DNA from: Polynucleobacter rarus
GTDB lineage: Bacteria > Pseudomonadota > Gammaproteobacteria > Burkholderiales > Burkholderiaceae
Length of the DNA stretch: 64,000 nucleotides
Reading direction: 5' to 3'
Assembly: GCF_003072505.1 (NCBI RefSeq)
Contig: NZ_NTGB01000001.1
Location: forward strand, 195,290 to 259,289
Made by a program: the position numbers and the translations under genes. Each line of letters begins with the position of its first letter. The first letter of the stretch is position 1. The notes beneath the pieces were generated by a model that did not search any database, was not told the DNA's origin, and saw nothing but the letters and a program-made list of their open reading frames with translations. Of the stretch, positions 24,706 to 33,686 are shown one piece after another.

Positions 24706-25644
24706 ATGAAAAAAATTTACTTTAATGAAGTGGTGACCCGAGACGGCTTTCAAATTGAACCGAACTTTATCGCAACCGATGAAAAAATCAGATTGATTGA
24801 TGCTTTAAGTCAGTGTGGCTATGCAAAAATCGAGGTGACTTCTTTTACTTCCCCCAAGGCAATTCCGATGCTCAGGGACGCTGAGGAGGTAATGGGTCGT
24901 ATTCAACGAGTTCCAGGAGTCGAATATACGGTGCTAGTCCCAAATCTGCGGGGTGCCGAGCGTGCTTTGGAATCCAAAGCGGATGAATTGAATTTAGTGA
25001 TGTCCACTTCAGAAACGCATAATCTAGCTAATCTGCGGATGACAAGGGAAAAAAGTGTGGCCAGTTTGAGTAATGTGATTCGTTTTGTAGATGGTCATGT
25101 CCCGATTAATGTTTCACTCTCCACGAGCTTTGGTTGTCCTTTAGAGGGTGTTGTGTTGCAGTCGGTTGTGGAAGAGTTTTCTCAGCGATTTGCTGATTTA
25201 GGAGTGAGGGGACTAACTATTTGCGATACTACCGGCATGGCTAACCCAGCTCAAGTAGCACAAATGGCACAGGCATTAACAAAACGCTTTAGTGATTTGC
25301 AACTCACCTTCCATTTTCATAACACTAGAGGTATGGGGCTCGCAAATATATTGGCTGCTCTACACAACGGTATTGAGCGTTTTGATGGCTCTTTAGGTGG
25401 TCTTGGTGGTTGTCCTTATGCACCGGGAGCAAGTGGCAATATTTCTAGTGAAGACTCAGTCCATATGTTGGAAGCCATGGGTTTCGATACGGGTATAGAC
25501 CTTCTGAGGTTGCTAGCGATTGCGCGTGAGTTACCATTCATAGTAGGCCATGATGTACCAGGGCAGATGATTAAAGCGGGACTTCCTCTAGATCTTCATC
25601 CAATCCCAGCTTATGTTGATGAGTTGCGTAATATCGCTGAATGA
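24706..25644 (+). CDS. hydroxymethylglutaryl-CoA lyase-like enzyme (312 aa)
   Basis: A TIM-barrel lyase of the HMGL/DRE family. The Arg-Asp motif TRDGFQ (residues 11-16), IEVTSFTSPKAIP, the metal-binding FHFHNTRG and the loop with the catalytic Cys, GGLGGCPYAPGASGN, are all present. HMG-CoA lyase yields acetyl-CoA and acetoacetate; related enzymes cleave citramalyl-CoA or 4-hydroxy-4-methylglutaryl-type esters, which would suit the CoA-transferase encoded just upstream. Substrate undecided. Confidence 0.88.
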   Translation: MKKIYFNEVVTRDGFQIEPNFIATDEKIRLIDALSQCGYAKIEVTSFTSPKAIPMLRDAEEVMGRIQRVPGVEYTVLVPNLRGAERALESKADELNLVMSTSETHNLANLRMTREKSVASLSNVIRFVDGHVPINVSLSTSFGCPLEGVVLQSVVEEFSQRFADLGVRGLTICDTTGMANPAQVAQMAQALTKRFSDLQLTFHFHNTRGMGLANILAALHNGIERFDGSLGGLGGCPYAPGASGNISSEDSVHMLEAMGFDTGIDLLRLLAIARELPFIVGHDVPGQMIKAGLPLDLHPIPAYVDELRNIAE

Positions 25645-25675
25645 ATAGAAAAAATAACCATGGATGAGACTGTAG

Positions 25676-25975
25676 ATGATTCATCATATTGACCATATTG
25701 TGCTTACAACGGCGCATGAGGATGCTTACATCGATTTTTATACAAGAATTATGGGGATGGAATTAAATTCTTTCATTGGTGGTACTCCACCAGTCGAGCG
25801 TAAAGCATTTCGATTCGGGAATAAAAAAAATAATTTACACGTCAAAGGTAAAGAGTTTGAGCCCAATGCTGATATACCCACGTCAGGCTCCTTCGACTTA
25901 TTTTTTAAGGCTTGGGGACTGCCTCAGATAGTAAAAAGCTTCTCCACTCAGTTGGAATTGGCGCACTCTTTTTAG
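25676..25975 (+). pseudogene. 3'-truncated VOC/glyoxalase family gene
   Basis: The N-terminal two-thirds is a clear vicinal-oxygen-chelate protein: HHIDHIVLTTAHEDAYIDFYTRIMG, with a metal-type His at residue 6, then KNNLHVKGKEFEPNADIPTSGSFDL. After about 25897 the reading frame runs as the antisense of the thioesterase C-terminus, so the last 45 or so residues of a normal VOC domain, including the C-terminal metal Glu, are missing. It stops at 25973. A deletion or rearrangement has joined the two genes tail to tail. It was presumably the third gene of the CoA-transferase/lyase operon. Confidence 0.75.
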
Positions 25976-26333
25976 TCGCTGTATTGGCGTATACGTAGGT
26001 TAACTCTGCATTGATGAGTAATTCATACTTAAGATAAATTTCCGTGGTGATTGTCATCGAAGAGTTGCCTAGTCTAGAACAACGCACACAAACATCCAAT
26101 AAATCGTCAAATTTTGCAGACTGGTGATACTCGATGGCCGCCTTTTTTACAAAAAACTCTAACCCTGAACCACTCATTTCTAGAAAATTCGGTAAGGGTG
26201 AATTTCTCCAGTATTCAGTGAAGCCGATATCGCAATAAGTTAAATAATGGCTATTAAAAACAATTGCTTGTTGATCGATTTCAGACCAACGAACTCGTAA
26301 AGGATAGATAAAAGAAAAATCGGATTTAGCCAT
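25905..26333 (-). CDS. acyl-CoA thioesterase, 4HBT/YbgC-like (142 aa)
   Basis: A single hot-dog domain thioesterase: FIYPLRVRWSEIDQQAIVFNSHYLTYCDIGFTEYWR carries the Asp/His region of the 4-hydroxybenzoyl-CoA thioesterase family (D about residue 19), followed by FFVKKAAIEYHQSAKFDDLLDV. It hydrolyses acyl-CoA esters; chain preference is not shown. Its 3' end overlaps the truncated VOC frame on the other strand. The length is normal, so the break damaged only the VOC gene. Expression is from the gap upstream at 26334-26422. Confidence 0.85.
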   Translation of the reverse strand: MAKSDFSFIYPLRVRWSEIDQQAIVFNSHYLTYCDIGFTEYWRNSPLPNFLEMSGSGLEFFVKKAAIEYHQSAKFDDLLDVCVRCSRLGNSSMTITTEIYLKYELLINAELTYVYANTATKKSAPIPTEWRSFLLSEAVPKP

Positions 26334-26352
26334 TTTAGAAGTTGAGCAGTTG

Positions 26353-26380
26353 AAAAAAGGAGACTTTAGTCTCCTTTTTT
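26353..26380 (-). terminator. bidirectional hairpin terminator
   Basis: AAAAAAGGAGACT pairs perfectly with AGTCTCCTTTTTT across a TT loop. It ends the 64-aa gene on the minus strand (stop at 26423) and has T-runs in both directions. Confidence 0.88.
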
Positions 26381-26422
26381 AACGAAATAAAATCAGTTAG
26401 TTTGAAAATACTGAGTCCGTGA

Positions 26423-26617
26423 TTAGTGAACCATTGCCGCAGAACTATTCCAGTTACCAAAGCCCATTACCTTCAGGGACAACTCAGCAAATTCCTCTAC
26501 TGAAACAGGCATTAAACCTCTCGAGGTTCTTTTACGATTAAACTGTTCTAATTCGAGGCTAACATTAGCACCGTTGAATCCATTCACTGTAGAACTAGGT
26601 AAATCATTGGTTTTCAT
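26423..26617 (-). CDS. small hypothetical protein (64 aa)
   Basis: A compact gene with a good ribosome site (GGAGAAAATTT before ATG) and its own strong terminator 43 bp after the stop, so it is very likely real. The protein is polar, with no signal peptide or long hydrophobic stretch and no cysteine. Landmarks are a basic middle (FNRKRTSRG), then PVSVEEFAELSLKVMGFGNWNSS. The shape (charged start, leader-like middle, aromatic/Ser end) is that of many orphan regulators or peptide precursors, but no processing genes lie nearby. I do not recognise a family. Confidence 0.75.
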   Translation of the reverse strand: MKTNDLPSSTVNGFNGANVSLELEQFNRKRTSRGLMPVSVEEFAELSLKVMGFGNWNSSAAMVH

Positions 26618-26709
26618 AAATTTTCTCCGTCTTTAATCAGGTGGTTCAGCAAGTTTTAGAAACTATTTATTGCTTAACCTGAGTATTAAACGCTTAGATT
26701 TAGTTAAAG

Positions 26710-26738
26710 TTGACAAAATTATTGAGAAAAAGTTAATT
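26710..26738 (+). promoter_or_regulatory. possible sigma70 promoter of the DUF748 gene
   Basis: A perfect TTGACA (26710-26715) is followed after 17 bp by TTAATT, a poor -10. It is about 70 bp upstream of the GTG start. The perfect -35 and correct spacing give modest support. Confidence 0.35.
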
Positions 26739-26808
26739 TTTATTAAAACTTATAAGCAATTGATTTTAATATGTAAAATTAAACCTTTGTAAATTCATAA
26801 AATCATTC

Positions 26809-29421
26809 GTGAAACATTTTAAGATAATTTTTACTAGTATCGCCATCTTTTTTACGCTAGCTGGCGGTGGACTTTTTTATGCTTATACCCAGTTACCGAC
26901 CTGGTTACATCAAAAAGCCCAAGAAATTGGCGATAAAACCGGTTATTTGATTGATTTTAAAGACTTTAAGTTTTCAATACAGAATCCTAAAATCAGCTTC
27001 TCGGACTTTAAAATTATCCAAAAATCCAATCAGGAGCGACTTATCTCGATTGGTCAATTTGAGGTAAGTTACAAAATTTGGCCGCTTTTAAGGCAAAAAA
27101 TTGAAATTAGCACCATTAATACCAGCCAATTGGTTCTTCATTTTCATAAAAATCCTGAACTAAACTTTTTAAAATTCATTGAAAGCATTGAAAAGGTTTA
27201 CCCATCCGATCCAAAAACAGTCAATCAAACCAGTGCTTGGATTTACAGCATCAATCATTTTCATCTAGAAGATGGCACTATTCAACTCCAGGACGACGCT
27301 AAACACTACAAAAATGATTTGGCGATTAAAGAACTTGATTTGAATAACGCCGCCAATTTTGATGGTCAAAATAAAGCCGTTAATGTATTGCAGTCAAAGT
27401 ACCAAATCAATTTGAGTAACTTCAAACTCCAGTTACAAAAATCTGCTAAATCGCTCGAAACAGGTCCAATTTCCTTAGGTGGAGATTTTTGGTTAGACAA
27501 AAATGAAGATTTAAAAATGTTGTTAACGGCAACTCTCGATAAGGGTCAAGCATCATCAACGATAAAGCTCACAAATCGATTCGATAAGATTGAAATAGAA
27601 ACTAATTTCGAACGTTTTTCTATAGTCCCACTCTTGCAAATGGAAGCTCACAGGTCTTCAAGAGAGGCGAAGTCAGGTTTTGTTACCGGTAAATTGAACT
27701 ATCATTCCGATGTAAAAGAAGATCGCTTGCAGGGGGATTTCGCCTTTAGTGATTTGAACCTGCCACCTTTGTTAGAGTTACTTCCAGCCAATATTAAATT
27801 AATTGGTAAATCAGGGATAGCAGATGGTCATCTTCTAATAAATGATATTCAAAACAAATTCCAAGTTAGTGGGGAAGTCAATGTTAAGGATTTAGCTATT
27901 TTTGAATCAGACAAAACAAACGAACTTTTAGCTTGGAAAACTGGACGCGTAAAACATTTTGATTACAGCGAGATTGGAAAAGATAGCCGTTTACGGATGG
28001 ACGAAGTATTGTTAGATGGTCTCAAAGCCAGAGTTACTATCTATGCTGATAAGAGTAATAATTTTATAAGAATGTTCCCTCCATCAGCAAAAGAGGCGAT
28101 GAAAATCGAATTGACCAGACAAATTGCTACTTTGCAAGAGACTAATGGCGATAGTAATACTCAAAGCGATAAGATAAATCAATTAAAAACCACCAAAGAT
28201 AAAGTCAGCAAAGGTTCGATTGAGGTTCAAAAAGATGGCCAATTTAATGCCAATATTAAATCGATTGCTTTACAAAACGGTACCGTCAACTTCACTGATT
28301 TTTCTGTATTACCCATATTTAAAACAGAAATTAATGGTTTGCGAGGCACGATTGTTGGCATAAGTACCAAGCCAAATCGCTACGCTACCGCTGCTTTTGA
28401 TGGTTTGGTAGGCGCACAGGGTGATGTGAAGATACGTGGTCAAATTGCCTTTGAGGATCCCCGGCGTAACAATGATGTCCAACTTTCATTTAGAAGAATC
28501 CCACTTGCCACCATTAATCCCTATTATTCGAGTGTGGCTGGTTATGATGTGGTGGACGGTATCCTTTCTTATGATTCGTCCTATCAAACAAAAGATGGCA
28601 AATTAGTCGGCGATAACCGTTTTGTGATTAACCAAATTCAAATGGGTGATCGAAACCCTAATTACAAGGGGACTTTTATTCCGATGAAACTAATTACTTA
28701 TTTGCTAGAAGATAAAGACGGTGTGATTGATCTGAATTTAAAGGTAAGGGGTAATGTAGATAGTCCTGAGTTTCAAATTAGTAAATTATTATGGGACGCA
28801 TTTTTTACGATTGTTGAGAATATAGTCAAATCCCCTTTTATCGGTATTGGCCGCTTACTCGGTATTGAGTCATTAAACGGTATTTACTTTAGCCCAGGCT
28901 CTGACCAACTGCGACCTTCTGAGACCTTAAAGTTAGAGAGGATAGCAAAAGGTTTAGAGAAAAAACCAAAAATGATCCTCAAAATCAATGGTACTTATGA
29001 TGCTTCAGTGGATGCCCTTGAACTAGCAACGACTTCGGTTAACCGGCAAATTTTTAAGAGAGGTGGTTTTAGTCTGTCACCGAATGAACCACTACCAAAA
29101 ATACCATTCTCTGATGACCGTATTCAAAAAGCGATCAAACGGCTCTTTGAAGAACAGGGAATCCCCTTGCCAATTAGTACCGGAATAGCCGCAGGGCCAG
29201 CTACGGAAAAGTATTTTAATGAGTTACATCAAACATTGATTCAACGCGTCAAAATAAGCGAGGAAGATTTACAAAATTTAGCGGATTTAAGAGCGACAGT
29301 TGTTCGACAAGATATGGCAAAGAATCATCCTCTTTTAATAGACCGTGTCAAAGTTGATGGGATAAAAGCTTTAAAGGCAGAGTCAGACGGTATTCCGATG
29401 GGTTTGGCTTTTACCAACTAA
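26809..29421 (+). CDS. DUF748/AsmA-like envelope protein (870 aa)
   Basis: A large envelope protein anchored by an N-terminal membrane helix (about residues 6-26), followed by a long beta-rich periplasmic part of the DUF748/AsmA-like type. Repeated features are strand patterns such as NFTDFSVLPIFKTEINGLRG and DVQLSFRRIPLATINPYYSSVAGYDVVDG. The C-terminus (about residues 695-760) has an OmpA-like stretch, FSPGSDQLRPSE and LKINGTYD. The start is GTG at 26809. AsmA-type proteins are long grooves that help move phospholipids to the outer membrane. The stop is 1 bp from the convergent pobA stop. Confidence 0.85.
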   Translation: MKHFKIIFTSIAIFFTLAGGGLFYAYTQLPTWLHQKAQEIGDKTGYLIDFKDFKFSIQNPKISFSDFKIIQKSNQERLISIGQFEVSYKIWPLLRQKIEISTINTSQLVLHFHKNPELNFLKFIESIEKVYPSDPKTVNQTSAWIYSINHFHLEDGTIQLQDDAKHYKNDLAIKELDLNNAANFDGQNKAVNVLQSKYQINLSNFKLQLQKSAKSLETGPISLGGDFWLDKNEDLKMLLTATLDKGQASSTIKLTNRFDKIEIETNFERFSIVPLLQMEAHRSSREAKSGFVTGKLNYHSDVKEDRLQGDFAFSDLNLPPLLELLPANIKLIGKSGIADGHLLINDIQNKFQVSGEVNVKDLAIFESDKTNELLAWKTGRVKHFDYSEIGKDSRLRMDEVLLDGLKARVTIYADKSNNFIRMFPPSAKEAMKIELTRQIATLQETNGDSNTQSDKINQLKTTKDKVSKGSIEVQKDGQFNANIKSIALQNGTVNFTDFSVLPIFKTEINGLRGTIVGISTKPNRYATAAFDGLVGAQGDVKIRGQIAFEDPRRNNDVQLSFRRIPLATINPYYSSVAGYDVVDGILSYDSSYQTKDGKLVGDNRFVINQIQMGDRNPNYKGTFIPMKLITYLLEDKDGVIDLNLKVRGNVDSPEFQISKLLWDAFFTIVENIVKSPFIGIGRLLGIESLNGIYFSPGSDQLRPSETLKLERIAKGLEKKPKMILKINGTYDASVDALELATTSVNRQIFKRGGFSLSPNEPLPKIPFSDDRIQKAIKRLFEEQGIPLPISTGIAAGPATEKYFNELHQTLIQRVKISEEDLQNLADLRATVVRQDMAKNHPLLIDRVKVDGIKALKAESDGIPMGLAFTN

Positions 29422-29422
29422 A

Positions 29423-30592
29423 CTAAAAAGGGAGACCTACATAGTTTTCTGCAAGGGCTTTTTGTGCATTTTCTGAACTTGCCAGAAATTCAAACTCGGC
29501 AATTTGCATCTTCTTTTCAAATTGGCTCATTTCCGGAAATTGATGCATGAGATTGGTGAGAGACCAAGAAAATCTCTCGGCTTTCCAAATCCTAGCCAAT
29601 GCTCTTTGAGAGTAATTCTTAATCCCTGCGTCATTTTTTTCTTGATAAAACTCCATCAAAGCCCAGGATAAATAACGTACATCCGATACCGCTAAGTTCA
29701 GCCCTTTGGCTCCGGTTGGGGGGACTATATGACCAGCGTCACCAGCTAAAAAGAGTCGACCAAACCTTAAGGGCTCAGCTACGAAACTGCGCAAGGGCGC
29801 AATACTTTTTTCAATGGATGGACCAGTTTCTAGCACTTCTTGTAAGCGAGCAGGTAAACGGGCATGGAGTGCTTGCCAAAACCTCTCATCACTCCAATTA
29901 TTTACATGGTCATCGAGCGTACATTGTAAATAATAGCGACTACGGGTTGGTGAGCGCATACTACATAAGTAAAACCCATCCGGGTGATTACCATAGATTA
30001 ATTCTTCTTGGACGGGTTTGGTATCCGAAAGAATACCTAACCATCCAAAGGGGTATACCCGTTCATATTCAGAAATGGCATTTTGCGGGACACTTGCTCG
30101 ACACACGCCATGATAGCCATCACAACCGGCAATAAAATCACAATCAATTGTATGATTAACCCCATCAAGTTGGTATTCGACTTTGGGGTGATTAGTGTCA
30201 AATCCAGAAACAACTACATTTTCAGCACCGTAAACTGTAATCAGGCCAGCCTCTAAGCGTGCATTCGTGAGGTCTTTGGTAACCTCGGTTTGCCCATAAA
30301 CGGTTACACTTCTCCCGATCAAACCCTGCAAATCAATATTAAGAATCTGCCCCCCAAAAGCTAAATCAAAGCCATGATGCGGTAAACCCTCTTTTTCCAG
30401 TCTGGTACTTACTCCCACTTCATGAAGTAAGCTGACGGTTCCTTGTTCAAGAACCCCAGCACGGATTCTCGCTAGTACGTAATCTTTTGACTGTCGCTCG
30501 ATAATGATGGTATCAATCCCAGCTTTATAAAGTAATTGTCCTAATAACAATCCAGCAGGGCCTGCGCCAATGATGGCAACTTGAGTTTTCAT
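29423..30592 (-). CDS. pobA: 4-hydroxybenzoate 3-monooxygenase (389 aa)
   Basis: FAD monooxygenase that hydroxylates 4-hydroxybenzoate to protocatechuate with NAD(P)H and O2. Seen are VAIIGAGPAGLLLGQLL (FAD-binding, residues 5-21), the RAGVLEQGTV segment typical of PobA, the CDGYHGVCR motif and the FAD ribityl loop LFLAGDAGHIVPPTGAKG. Length fits the family (about 390). The start at 30592 (MKTQVAIIGAG) is chosen over a longer frame because it places the FAD motif normally. A terminator at 30637 separates it from the TRAP gene, so it is probably transcribed on its own. Its product feeds the lig operon next door. Confidence 0.95.
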   Translation of the reverse strand: MKTQVAIIGAGPAGLLLGQLLYKAGIDTIIIERQSKDYVLARIRAGVLEQGTVSLLHEVGVSTRLEKEGLPHHGFDLAFGGQILNIDLQGLIGRSVTVYGQTEVTKDLTNARLEAGLITVYGAENVVVSGFDTNHPKVEYQLDGVNHTIDCDFIAGCDGYHGVCRASVPQNAISEYERVYPFGWLGILSDTKPVQEELIYGNHPDGFYLCSMRSPTRSRYYLQCTLDDHVNNWSDERFWQALHARLPARLQEVLETGPSIEKSIAPLRSFVAEPLRFGRLFLAGDAGHIVPPTGAKGLNLAVSDVRYLSWALMEFYQEKNDAGIKNYSQRALARIWKAERFSWSLTNLMHQFPEMSQFEKKMQIAEFEFLASSENAQKALAENYVGLPF

Positions 30593-30636
30593 AAATATAG
30601 TAAATTCAGGTGAAAGATGATGATACTTTACAGCAA

Positions 30637-30659
30637 AAAGGGAGCTTCTCGCTCCCTTT
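30637..30659 (-). terminator. Rho-independent terminator after the TRAP operon
   Basis: AAAGGGAGC (30637-30645) pairs with GCTCCCTTT (30651-30659) across a 5-base loop; on the minus strand it is followed by Ts. It lies 22 bp after the TRAP receptor stop and before pobA. Confidence 0.8.
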
Positions 30660-30680
30660 GTTAGAAATGAAGAAAATAGC

Positions 30681-31706
30681 TTATTTTTCGTATTTCTTGA
30701 GTAATGCACGAGCATCTTCTAGTAGTTTGGCACCATCAGCACCTTTACCATTGGCTTCTTTGACCCAGTCATCATCCACGTTGTCACTCGCTTTTTTCCA
30801 ACGCTCTAATTCTGCCGGAGCTAAAGTCGCAACCGTATTGCCACGATCTTTGGCCATTTTGCTAAAAGGCTCCACAATAGCGTCAAAGCCAGTTGCACCA
30901 GCCCATGCAGAAGCCGCTAGACCACTATTGTTATCGATTACCTTTTTCAAGGCCGGAGTCAAACTATCATACTTTGCTTGATTCATACCAAACAGGAAAA
31001 TAGAGTTGGAGAAGCGTGGGCCACCTGCCGGTGCATCTAAATGGTATTTCACAATTTCATGAATCTTTGTAGCAGGTACACCTTCCCATGGCACCATTGC
31101 AGCATCAATCACACCTTTCGAGATAGAATCTGACACGTTCGGTAGCGGCATTTGAACAGGTGTAGCACCCAAAGAAGCGATTAACTTTGCATTAATCCGG
31201 GTTGCACTTCGAATCTTCATACCTTTCAAATCTTCTAAGGTCTTTACAGGTTTGGTAGAATGCAGAACATAGCCCTCTGTTGTATGCATAAATAAAGGCT
31301 TAATACCCTTGTACTCATCCATAGCATTTTTTTGGACATATTCCCAAAGAGCTTGTGATCCTTGTTTTGCACTTGAAGTTAAGAATGGTAATTCAAATAC
31401 TTCGGATTTTGTAAAACGACCAGCAGCATAGGTTGGGATAACCCAAACGATATCCACTGTTCCATCTTTAACTTGATCTACCAGTTGCGGAGGCGTGCCA
31501 CCGAGTTGCATTGACGGATAAATTTGACAGACCATTTCACCATTCGATTCTTTTGCGATTTTTTCACACCATGGTTGAATCACGCGAACATTAAAACTTG
31601 AGGCAGCAGGTAAGAAATGGTGTACTTTTAAAGTCACCACTGCATTCGCAGTTGAGATATTTAAACCCGCTAAAAGTGTTGCAAGAACAATACTAAGTTT
31701 TATCAT
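30681..31706 (-). CDS. TRAP transporter substrate-binding protein, DctP family (341 aa)
   Basis: Periplasmic receptor of the TRAP transporter. Signal peptide about residues 1-22 (ending ANAVV), then TLKVHHFLPAASSFN, and the ligand-Arg strand GMKIRSATRINAKLIASLGATPV (R at about 164). A DctP C-terminal region follows. AGGAG precedes the ATG. It completes the Q-M-P set after the lig genes, so an aromatic or related acid (4-hydroxybenzoate or protocatechuate) is the plausible cargo; this is inference from operon context. Confidence 0.92.
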   Translation of the reverse strand: MIKLSIVLATLLAGLNISTANAVVTLKVHHFLPAASSFNVRVIQPWCEKIAKESNGEMVCQIYPSMQLGGTPPQLVDQVKDGTVDIVWVIPTYAAGRFTKSEVFELPFLTSSAKQGSQALWEYVQKNAMDEYKGIKPLFMHTTEGYVLHSTKPVKTLEDLKGMKIRSATRINAKLIASLGATPVQMPLPNVSDSISKGVIDAAMVPWEGVPATKIHEIVKYHLDAPAGGPRFSNSIFLFGMNQAKYDSLTPALKKVIDNNSGLAASAWAGATGFDAIVEPFSKMAKDRGNTVATLAPAELERWKKASDNVDDDWVKEANGKGADGAKLLEDARALLKKYEK

Positions 31707-31728
31707 TCAATACTCCTAAAGAAATCAA

Positions 31729-33051
31729 TTAAGTTAATCGGTGAACCAACCACAGGGTAATACCAGGAAAAGCTATTAATAACACCATACGTATGGCATC
31801 TGAGATTAAAAAGGGAATAACTCCTTTATATGTTTCAGACATTGGTACATCTTTTGCTAAACCATTCATGATGTAGACATTTAATCCTACTGGTGGAAAT
31901 ATCATACCAATTTCACAGACCATTAAGATTAATACACCAAACCAAAGGGCTTTATCTGATGGGGGTAAGCCATAAAAGTCTAGGCCAATGATGACGGGGA
32001 AGATCACTGGAACGGTAAGTAAAATCATCGACATTTCATCCATTACGCAGCCTAGTATCACGTAAAACAACATAATAGAAAACATGACTAATACGGGTGA
32101 TACTTGCGCACTCGCAACTGAACCAGCTAACTCATTCGGTAGTTGAGATAAAGCCAGACAAGCGTTCATCATGTCTGCGCCAATAAAAATCATGAAAATC
32201 ATCCCGCTCGTTTGCGCTGTCGATAAAAGACTTTTCTGCAAAATCGGCAAACTCATATTGCCTCTTAAAGTGGCAATTAAAAAAGTCATCGCAGTACCAA
32301 TTGAAGCACCTTCAGTCGGAGTAAAGATGCCGCCGTAGATACCCCCGAACACGAGGGTGAAAATAAGACCAATTGGCCAAACATTTTTAGCTGCTCTTAA
32401 AAACTCTTGACGGGTTGGCTTTGATGGTTCAGGTGCATGCTCTGGATAGAGTCGAACATAAATCGCAATTGCCAAAAGGTAACCAATCGCAGCCAAAAGT
32501 GCGGGGGCGTAGGCAGCTAAAAACATTTTGGTGATGTTTTGTTCCGTGATGATGGCATAAATCATCAACGTAACAGAGGGTGGTAATAAGATTCCCATCG
32601 TCCCGCCGGTAGCTAGTGCAGCAGTCGCCAAGCGTCCCGAATAATTGAGTTTACGCATTTCAGGATAAGCAACCTGAGCAATCGTTGCCGTGGTTGCGAC
32701 AGAAGAGCCTGAAATCGAGCCAAAAGCGGCACAGGCTAAAACACCTGCCATCGCCATCCCGCCCTTAAATCTTCCTAAGATCGCATTCGAGAATTCGAAG
32801 AGTGCTTTAGATAGTCCACCGTGCATGGCAAAAGCACCCATCAACATAAAGAGAGGAATAACCGATAAGTCATATACCGATAGCCTTGCATAAACTGCAC
32901 CTTTTAAATGGTTTAGTAATGCCGTATCGCTGGCAATCAGCATATAACCAAGGGCACCTGGAATAAACATGGATAAGTCAATCGGTATACGAATTGCCAT
33001 GAGGGCGAGCATCATAACAAAGACGCCAATGCCAATATTTAAGTTACTCAT
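31729..33051 (-). CDS. TRAP transporter large permease, DctM family (440 aa)
   Basis: The large membrane subunit, with about twelve helices; the family signature region is visible in GVLACAAFGSISGSSVATTATIAQ and in the internal duplication TPTEGASIGTAMT. It forms the ion-driven channel with DctQ. ATG overlaps the DctQ stop by four bases (ATGA), so the two are translationally coupled. The receptor follows after 22 bp. Confidence 0.93.
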   Translation of the reverse strand: MSNLNIGIGVFVMMLALMAIRIPIDLSMFIPGALGYMLIASDTALLNHLKGAVYARLSVYDLSVIPLFMLMGAFAMHGGLSKALFEFSNAILGRFKGGMAMAGVLACAAFGSISGSSVATTATIAQVAYPEMRKLNYSGRLATAALATGGTMGILLPPSVTLMIYAIITEQNITKMFLAAYAPALLAAIGYLLAIAIYVRLYPEHAPEPSKPTRQEFLRAAKNVWPIGLIFTLVFGGIYGGIFTPTEGASIGTAMTFLIATLRGNMSLPILQKSLLSTAQTSGMIFMIFIGADMMNACLALSQLPNELAGSVASAQVSPVLVMFSIMLFYVILGCVMDEMSMILLTVPVIFPVIIGLDFYGLPPSDKALWFGVLILMVCEIGMIFPPVGLNVYIMNGLAKDVPMSETYKGVIPFLISDAIRMVLLIAFPGITLWLVHRLT

Positions 33052-33575
33052 GCCGACTCCTGACTACGATTGAATAATAAATCAATCGACTGAACAAAAC
33101 TAACAATCGCAGTGAGTACGAATCCTGGGACCATTAAAAGGTAAGGAATCCAAACCGGGATACTCATTAACATTGATGTTTCGCCATTTTCTTTATTAAT
33201 TAAACCACCGACAGCTAAACGCCAAGCTAGTACGCTAAAACAAAGCCCAATTAATAAGGCGCCAAAGCCATCAAGAAATTGCTTGGTCTTGTCTGAACAT
33301 TTATCGGTGAAAAAGTCCACAATAATGTTGGCGCGTTGAAATTGGGTGTAAGGTAAAAAGCAGGCAACACACACTGCGCAACCGAGTTGAACGAGTTCGA
33401 TATCCCCTTGGATAGGGGATGAAAAAAAGGCTCGACCAATGACACTCGCGAGTGTCATGAGAGCAAGGGCAACTAGCACTAGCCCGCCAATCGAGGCACT
33501 AATCTGACATAGTCGACCTATGACCTGGTGTATGAATGAATTTGAAGTTGTCATATAAAAATAGGAAAAGTTCAT
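33048..33575 (-). CDS. TRAP transporter small permease, DctQ family (175 aa)
   Basis: Four predicted membrane helices (about residues 25-50, 65-80, 100-125, 145-165) and the DctQ motif LASVIGRAFFSSPIQGDIELVQLG. It pairs with the DctM protein encoded next. AAGGAT stands just before ATG 33575; an internal ATG seven codons in is less well supported. The gap of 111 bp after the aldo/keto reductase gene shows no terminator, so it is probably part of the lig operon. Confidence 0.9.
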   Translation of the reverse strand: MNFSYFYMTTSNSFIHQVIGRLCQISASIGGLVLVALALMTLASVIGRAFFSSPIQGDIELVQLGCAVCVACFLPYTQFQRANIIVDFFTDKCSDKTKQFLDGFGALLIGLCFSVLAWRLAVGGLINKENGETSMLMSIPVWIPYLLMVPGFVLTAIVSFVQSIDLLFNRSQESA

Positions 33576-33686
33576 TATCCTTGAAGCACACCGATAAAAC
33601 TACTAAACAATGTGCTTTTAGGGAAAGTACTAGGAAACAAAATACGGTTGAAATAGAAAGAGCATTAGACTCACTGCACTTTCGAA

